Origin: Pseudomonadales bacterium
Lineage (GTDB): Bacteria; Pseudomonadota; Gammaproteobacteria; Pseudomonadales; Azotimanducaceae
DNA length: 64,000 nucleotides
NCBI GenBank assembly: GCA_012103505.1
Contig: WLWP01000001.1
Span: 4,583,871-4,647,870 of the forward strand
Direction: 5' to 3'
Each line of letters begins with the position of its first letter. Positions within the stretch are counted from its first letter, which is position 1. Of the stretch, positions 60,263-64,000 are shown in pieces. The notes beneath the pieces are model-generated. The model had not been told where the DNA came from and made no database searches. It was given only the letters and a program-made list of their open reading frames with translations. The translations under genes and the position numbers were made by a program.

Positions 60263-60631
60263 ATGGAAGCCATTCTAATTCCAATTACTTTGTTTCTAGT
60301 CTTAGGGCTGTGTGTTGTGCTGGGATTCTATTATCGTTTCCGCAATCGCCAGGAACTACAAATTACAGTCAGGAACGCGATAGATTCTGGTCAGCAAATT
60401 TCACCAGAAGTATTAAGCGAGTTGACGAACGCACTGTTTCCTCCGAGTTCGGATCTCCGCAAGGGTATTGTTTTGTGCAGCATAGGATTGGCTTTTGCGG
60501 TGTTCGCCTTTATGCAAGGTCAAGAAAATGTTGTCGGTCCTCTGTTGGGTCTGTCAGCGTTTCCATTCATCGTTGGACTTGCATATACATTTCTTGCCTG
60601 GCTGGGTAAGGAACGGGCGACTAGAACTTAG
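60263..60631 (+). CDS. DUF6249-like membrane protein, first of an ECF sigma operon
   Basis: 122 residues, three hydrophobic helices (about 3-23, 67-85 and 90-113). A cytoplasmic loop R-N-R-Q-E-L-Q-I-T-V-R-N-A-I-D-S-G-Q-Q-I-S-P-E-V-L resembles the loop of small membrane proteins that accompany ECF sigma genes. Five base pairs precede the sigma frame. Confidence 0.65.
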   Translation: MEAILIPITLFLVLGLCVVLGFYYRFRNRQELQITVRNAIDSGQQISPEVLSELTNALFPPSSDLRKGIVLCSIGLAFAVFAFMQGQENVVGPLLGLSAFPFIVGLAYTFLAWLGKERATRT

Positions 60632-60636
60632 AGTAC

Positions 60637-61233
60637 TTGCACTTATTATTGGGGTTGGTCCTGACAACACAAAGAGAAGCCAGTGATGAATTCTGGATAG
60701 AAAAGGCCATCGCGAGATCCTCTTCGGAAGCCAAGGAAGCGTTTGGACTTCTGGTACGCAGGCACGAAACTGCAGTGCGCAATCTCTTGTACCAACTCAC
60801 GCGAAATAGAGCGATTGCGGATGAACTTGCTCAAGATACATTTCTGACGGCTTGGCTCAAACTGAAGTTGCTCGACCAGCCGGATCGATTCGGCGCGTGG
60901 ATACGGCGCATTGCGTACAGGGAATTTTTACACAGTGCACGTCGAATGCGTTTGGAGCAGAAATACAGGCAGGGCTGGGTGGAAGAGGCGGTCCACAATG
61001 ATCAAAATATGGATGATGAAATTGGTGCACTCTTGAAGCCTTGCACGCCGTTAGAACGGGAGATCATGATTCTACAATTCGGGTTCGGATTTACCCAAGA
61101 AGAAATTTCCAACGATCGAGGCTTAGCGGTTGGAACGATAAAGTCCCACGTGCACAGAGCGAAACAAAAAATCAGGTCATCGCTAGATGAAGAGGTAGAT
61201 AAAACAGAGGGGGTCCCCCATGTCGGACGATGA
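60637..61233 (+). CDS. ECF-type RNA polymerase sigma factor
   Basis: Up to 198 residues; start unclear (TTG 60637 or TTG 60655). Region 2: F-G-L-L-V-R-R-H-E-T-A-V-R-N-L-L-Y and A-D-E-L-A-Q-D-T-F-L-T-A-W. Region 4: L-E-R-E-I-M-I-L-Q-F-G-F-G-F-T-Q-E-E-I-S and V-G-T-I-K-S-H-V-H-R-A-K-Q-K. Flanked by a DUF6249-like gene and a small membrane protein, the latter a candidate regulator of its activity. Confidence 0.9.
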   Translation: MHLLLGLVLTTQREASDEFWIEKAIARSSSEAKEAFGLLVRRHETAVRNLLYQLTRNRAIADELAQDTFLTAWLKLKLLDQPDRFGAWIRRIAYREFLHSARRMRLEQKYRQGWVEEAVHNDQNMDDEIGALLKPCTPLEREIMILQFGFGFTQEEISNDRGLAVGTIKSHVHRAKQKIRSSLDEEVDKTEGVPHVGR

Positions 61234-61564
61234 ACGACTTAACGCTCTTATCACGCAACGACTGATGATTGCGGCGACGGCGAGAGTTGATGGTTCGATC
61301 GTTGAGGCGGTGCTAGACCAACTAGGTCAAGAGGCGTTGGTTCAGCGCCGCTGCGTGATTGGCTTTGCACTTCTTTTAGGTGGCGTCATCTTCTTTGCCA
61401 GTGCGATGATGCTCGATGTATCGTTGTTGTTGCCTGGTATCGACATGACATTAATGTCGAATCTGAGCCAGGAAGGCCTACGAAATGGGATTGTCGGCCA
61501 TACGTCGGCGTTTGTTTGGCTATTGCTTCTTGTTCCTGGCGGCTTGTTGCTAGCGTTCGACTAA
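61220..61564 (+). CDS. Small membrane protein co-transcribed with the sigma factor
   Basis: 114 residues; ATG 61220 overlaps the sigma gene by 14 bp. An N-terminal cytoplasmic part of ~45 residues is followed by two helices (about 47-67 and 88-110). Position and layout suggest a short anti-sigma-like regulator, but no zinc anti-sigma motif (H-x3-C-x2-C) is present. Confidence 0.7.
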   Translation: MSDDERLNALITQRLMIAATARVDGSIVEAVLDQLGQEALVQRRCVIGFALLLGGVIFFASAMMLDVSLLLPGIDMTLMSNLSQEGLRNGIVGHTSAFVWLLLLVPGGLLLAFD

Positions 61565-61739
61565 TCTAACTCGCTGGCTATTTGCCCGCTTTGTTACGAC
61601 AACAGGAATTGCGTGCGTTCTGCAGCGGGGATACCTCATTTTGTTAACGCCCACGCTAGAGGCGAGTGGCAAGTGAAGGTATATGACAGATTGCGACGGG
61701 GTTGAGCGGGGCCTCGCAACGTGGAATTTCCATGCAATC
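61565..61739. other. Spacer between the sigma operon and the cassette-like segment
   Basis: Contains TTGCGA ... TCGCAA (61691-61719) and TGTTAACGCCCAC at 61642, which could be the outer half of a degenerate attC with the GTTAGGC at 61740, but the two sides pair poorly. Confidence 0.4.
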
Positions 61740-61740
61740 G

Positions 61741-62238
61741 TTAGGCGTCATCCCAATGCCTTATGTCGCTCATATAGGAATTAGGTTGTGTTCTCTCGAG
61801 CATATCGTCGACCTCTCCTGCGAACGACTCATTAAATGCGAACCGCCCAATATTGGTCCACCACTTCCGAGTGCGTGTCTGGCTGAGAAAAATACCGATT
61901 ACGTCGTGATATGCCCTATATACGTCTGTATCGATGACGCCGTCATGATATTGGTACCACTCCCACTCTCGTTGGCGCATAAATGCGGTTAAGAACATGC
62001 TCAATCTTGCCTGTTCTTCCTCGGTCAAGGTGCCATCTTTTACTATGGCGTAGGTAATCGACGGGTCGGCCATTTGCGTATAGAGCTCGCTTTGTGCTTG
62101 CTCCACCATCCGCTGACGGGCCTGTGACTTCGCTAGTAAGTTCCCTTGGCGTACCTGAAGGGAGAGATATACCAGTGTTACCAAAACTGCGAGAGCAGCA
62201 ATGAATTCTCCGATGTTTCCGAGGTCTTGGATGTTCAT
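61741..62238 (-). CDS. QxRQ-family membrane protein (copy l), in a cassette-like unit
   Basis: 165 residues from ATG 62238. Opens L-G-N-I-G-E-F; helix then Q-V-R-Q-G (28-32). Second half canonical: W-E-W-Y-Q-Y-H-D-G-V-I-D-T-D-V-Y and R-K-W-W-T-N-I. The last codons are GAC GCC TAA followed by C, so the stop lies inside a GCCTAAC box, as commonly seen in integron cassettes. Upstream is a well-formed attC-like site instead of the usual repeat. Confidence 0.78.
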   Translation of the reverse strand: MNIQDLGNIGEFIAALAVLVTLVYLSLQVRQGNLLAKSQARQRMVEQAQSELYTQMADPSITYAIVKDGTLTEEEQARLSMFLTAFMRQREWEWYQYHDGVIDTDVYRAYHDVIGIFLSQTRTRKWWTNIGRFAFNESFAGEVDDMLERTQPNSYMSDIRHWDDA

Positions 62239-62248
62239 TGGTTCAGGC

Positions 62249-62345
62249 GCCTAACACCATGTTGAGTGGGGGTTGAGGCGGGACCGGTTTTGCGGAAGCG
62301 AAACCGAGGCCTGGGTCAGCCCTCCACTCCAACTGCACGTTAGGC
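62249..62345 (-). other. attC-like recombination site
   Basis: 97 bp bounded by GCCTAAC (62249-62255) and GTTAGGC (62339-62345), which fit the R boxes RYYYAAC/GTTRRRY. Inner arms GTTGAGTGGGGG and CCCTCCACTCCAAC pair with one extrahelical base; the centre CGGTTTTGC-GGAA-GCGAAACCG is a tight hairpin. This is the architecture of integron attC sites. Half-boxes GTTAGGC also occur at 61740-61746 (as GTTAGGC) and 62832-62838 (as GCCTAAC). Confidence 0.75.
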
Positions 62346-62428
62346 AGGTACTGGAGATAGGTGCAGTATGATCCATGATGAGAAGGTTATCCCGTCCAGT
62401 TCTGATGTCCACTTATTGGGGGAGGTTC

Positions 62429-62464
62429 CCAACCGTTCTAATTGCCGGTTGGCCGTCTTTTTTT
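62429..62464 (+). terminator. Rho-independent terminator-like hairpin
   Basis: CCAACCG, 10-nt loop, CGGTTGG, then CCGTC and a run of seven or more T. The T-run is on the + strand, so it would stop rightward transcription entering the lipoprotein gene from its 3' side. Confidence 0.5.
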
Positions 62465-62474
62465 CCGTTCCTAG

Positions 62475-62825
62475 CTAGTAGAATCCCGCACACTCCCGGC
62501 TAGTTAAGCTGTAGATCACATCATCGCTACATGGCCCAGATCGTTCGGATCTGACGCTTAGTTTGCTGATGTTCAGAGTACTGTAGCTCTGCCCCTCTTT
62601 CGAAATTACCTTAGTGGGCTGAATCTCACCTACGACAAAAAAACCAGTTTTCGCCCCGTCGGTATAAGAGAAAGAGACAATAGTCCCTTTCCTCAGCTGT
62701 TCTTGGACTACTTGGTCGCCAGTCATCGGATAGTGTTCAGTCTTGTACTTGATAACACTGCAAGATCCCATAAACGCTGCCAATAATGCGAACGTGAATA
62801 CCTTTATGAACTGGTTATGCTGCAT
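62475..62825 (-). CDS. Small predicted lipoprotein in a cassette-like unit
   Basis: 116 residues from ATG 62825; the frame extends to GTG 62840 inside a GTTAGGC box. Signal peptide with lipobox A-F-M-G-S-C. The mature part has a beta-rich centre (G-T-I-V-S-F-S-Y, G-F-F-V-V-G-E-I) and two Cys near the end that could form a disulfide. Lies between the half-box at 62832 and the attC-like site at 62249-62345. Function unknown. Confidence 0.65.
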   Translation of the reverse strand: MQHNQFIKVFTFALLAAFMGSCSVIKYKTEHYPMTGDQVVQEQLRKGTIVSFSYTDGAKTGFFVVGEIQPTKVISKEGQSYSTLNISKLSVRSERSGPCSDDVIYSLTSRECAGFY

Positions 62826-62844
62826 TGAGCCGCCTAACACCCAT

Positions 62845-62870
62845 ATATGCTGACCCCTGGGTCAGCATAT
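62845..62870. repeat. Perfect 12-bp palindrome
   Basis: ATATGCTGACCC-CT-GGGTCAGCATAT, beginning 6 bp beyond the GCCTAAC half-box (62832-62838). It may be the stem of a rearranged cassette site or an unrelated hairpin. Confidence 0.6.
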
Positions 62871-63014
62871 ACAGAACCATGAATGTTTTGTTTTTTGGCA
62901 TTCTTCAACTCTATCAGGCATTTAGAGAGAAGATCTAGGCGCACTTTCCAGTGTATTGCTGACCGGTGGGTCGAGACTTGAATAGTCATCAGAATCCGGA
63001 AAAATGGAGAGGCA

Positions 63015-63090
63015 GAACGTCTCTTGTTGGCCGAAAGCGGAAGTAGAAACAGCGGGTTCTGACCGTCTGCTTCCGACCCTTTGCTGACGG
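63015..63090 (+). repeat. Dispersed repeat, type B
   Basis: GAACGTCTCTTGTTGGCCGA, AAGCGGAAGTAGAAACAGCG, TCTGACCGTCTGCTTCCGAC, CCTTTGCTGACGG. Ends 10 bp from the metalloprotease stop codon. The interval 62871-63014 holds nothing else recognised. Confidence 0.9.
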
Positions 63091-63099
63091 TTTGCTCGA

Positions 63100-63855
63100 T
63101 CAACAATCTTGGCTGAATTCCTTGCGCTGTATGTTCAGATGCTCCAACCAAACTCGGTGGAATTCAGTTTCATCAATGCCGAAGGCAGCCTCGATATCGC
63201 CTCCATTTCTAAGAAGTTTCGCGACACCGCCCCAACCCCACTTTCCGATCAAGAAGTCCCCGATGTGAAAGCCAATTCGATAGATATTTGACCCGTGTTC
63301 ATTGAGGTTTTGAAAAGAAGGCGTGCTGCCGCTACTTATACACTTTAGGCTTGCCAGTTTTGGCGCAGGTGGGCGATTTGAGATATAGATTGGTATCGTT
63401 TCCCAGAGCCAACGCGACTCAGAAGCTATTGTTGGTCTAAGAGAGTAGAGCACAAGGTGGGCATACTCGTGGAGTGCGCCTTTAGCTGGGGATCGATTGG
63501 TGTAGTGCACGTGAACCGCCCATTCGTCGGTATGAACAAACCCCCTCGTAAAGTTGTTTTTCTCCCCATACGCAGATTCAAAATCATCGCGCTCCTCCCA
63601 GATGTAAACCGACGATTGTGGTAAAGGATCGCTGCCGAGATTCTGAACTAGCTGACGCCCTCGGTCCGTAACGACCTGTAGAGTTGTTCTAAGGTGTTCC
63701 TCCGGCACATTCCCGACAGCAACTACTCGTACAAGAGGGTTTGAATAACTTGATTCAAGTGTTTTGTAGCTTTCAATGCTCGGGGTTTTGGATTCTGAAC
63801 ACGCCGTCGACACTACGCTCATTATCAAGGAGCTGAGTAGAAGCAATCGGCTCAT
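63100..63855 (-). CDS. Predicted gluzincin-like metalloprotease lipoprotein
   Basis: 251 residues from ATG 63855; the open frame continues to 63990 through a type A repeat, which is not coding. Lipobox region S-T-A-C (Cys 19). H129-E-Y-A-H133 is a zinc-binding H-E-x-x-H motif, and W-L-W-E152 lies where the third ligand Glu of peptidase-MA/gluzincin proteins would be (usually W-x-x-E-G-x-A; here E-T-I-P). Extracytoplasmic proteolysis is plausible but unproven. Repeats on both sides. Confidence 0.7.
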   Translation of the reverse strand: MSRLLLLSSLIMSVVSTACSESKTPSIESYKTLESSYSNPLVRVVAVGNVPEEHLRTTLQVVTDRGRQLVQNLGSDPLPQSSVYIWEERDDFESAYGEKNNFTRGFVHTDEWAVHVHYTNRSPAKGALHEYAHLVLYSLRPTIASESRWLWETIPIYISNRPPAPKLASLKCISSGSTPSFQNLNEHGSNIYRIGFHIGDFLIGKWGWGGVAKLLRNGGDIEAAFGIDETEFHRVWLEHLNIQRKEFSQDC

Positions 63856-63904
63856 AGTGTGGCTCAAAAAGGATGGTTCGGAGACTATATCCTTAACCGC
63901 GATG

Positions 63905-63998
63905 GTCTGCTTGTGCCGAAAGCTGCCTTTTGCAGTGCACAACCATGAATTTTCGTGCATTGCACAACGCAAGGTCTGAGTTCGACCCATTGCAGTCC
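63905..63998 (+). repeat. Dispersed repeat, type A (at window edge)
   Basis: GGTCTGCTTGTGCCGAAAGC, TGCAGTGCACAACCATGAAT, GTGCATTGCACAACGCAAGG, GAGTTCGACCCATTGCAGTC. Upstream of the metalloprotease gene; the next gene lies outside the window. Confidence 0.9.
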
Positions 63999-64000
63999 TT

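Noticed and set aside
63856..63990. N-terminal extension of the metalloprotease gene
   Set aside because: The extension is the reverse complement of a type A repeat and precedes a clear lipoprotein signal peptide at ATG 63855.
13191..63998. Reading the dispersed repeats as a CRISPR array
   Set aside because: Units are 60-340 bp, separated by whole genes at irregular distances, and vary in interior; no regular 25-40 bp spacing and no cas genes.
13191..63998. Calling the type A/B/C repeats integron attC sites
   Set aside because: They lack RYYYAAC/GTTRRRY boxes at their ends. Only 62249-62345 has them, so only that site is called attC-like.
1..64000. tRNA, rRNA or riboswitch genes
   Set aside because: No segment with cloverleaf-compatible arms, rRNA-like conservation or a known aptamer core was recognised by eye; a covariance search was not possible.

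Overview
The window reads as chromosomal DNA of a free-living, probably marine, gammaproteobacterium. This rests on compact single-gene transcription units on both strands, GC near 50 percent by eye, and a gene complement typical of such genomes: acyl-CoA dehydrogenase, quinoprotein dehydrogenases, RND efflux, GFA, VOC, GNAT and DUF2306/DUF3995-type proteins. No rRNA, tRNA, CRISPR array, prophage or integrase gene was seen, so the species is not determined.

Layout. 1-7.1 kb: mostly + strand housekeeping or accessory genes (VTC-domain end, DUF1992, double VOC protein, HAD phosphatase, GFA, SCO1/SenC, CNNM-type protein). 7.1-12.97 kb: XRE regulator, MAPEG protein, GNAT, serine hydrolase and small membrane proteins. 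13-18.4 kb: the first three members of a paralogous membrane-protein family, called here the QxRQ family, two of them next to dispersed repeats. 18.4-28.5 kb: isochorismatase-like hydrolase, Erm-like rRNA methylase, HxlR/tautomerase/DoxX cluster, HtaA domain protein, ArsR/VOC pair with a double operator, GrpB, sulfotransferase and cytochrome b561. 28.5-29.6 kb is gene-poor with decayed fragments. 29.6-36.7 kb: two-gene RND efflux operon, second GFA protein and PQQ dehydrogenase. 36.7-64 kb: an accessory region in which QxRQ-family genes alternate with repeat units and unrelated single genes (toxin-antitoxin pair, decayed esterase, TetR regulon, TIR-TPR protein, penicillin acylase, PQQ sugar dehydrogenase, ECF sigma operon), ending in a cassette-like segment with an attC-like site.

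The most unusual property is the combination of (1) twelve intact QxRQ-family genes plus one possible remnant in 64 kb, each with a conserved N-terminal membrane helix ending in a Q-[VI]-[RK]-[QH] motif and a variable cytosol-sized C-terminal part; (2) about 23 whole or partial copies of a short repeat with conserved, inversely related ends (ACGTCCGC..TGGCCG and CGACCCA..GCGGACGT) and several alternative interiors; (3) every copy I could orient lies in the same orientation although the neighbouring genes lie on both strands; (4) ten of the twelve family genes have a repeat unit within about 300 bp. One family gene sits instead between attC-like sequences, with its stop codon inside the GCCTAAC box as in integron cassettes. 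Two 253-bp IS30-like deletion elements are nested in repeat units upstream of family genes.

Regulation visible in the sequence: palindromic operators for HxlR (20.66 kb), ArsR (23.6 kb), the toxin-antitoxin pair (37.9 kb) and TetR (45.95 kb). Three single-base frameshifts in or beside short homopolymer runs (one in a tautomerase, two in an esterase) could be real decay or assembly error. All assignments come from reading the sequence; no database search was run.
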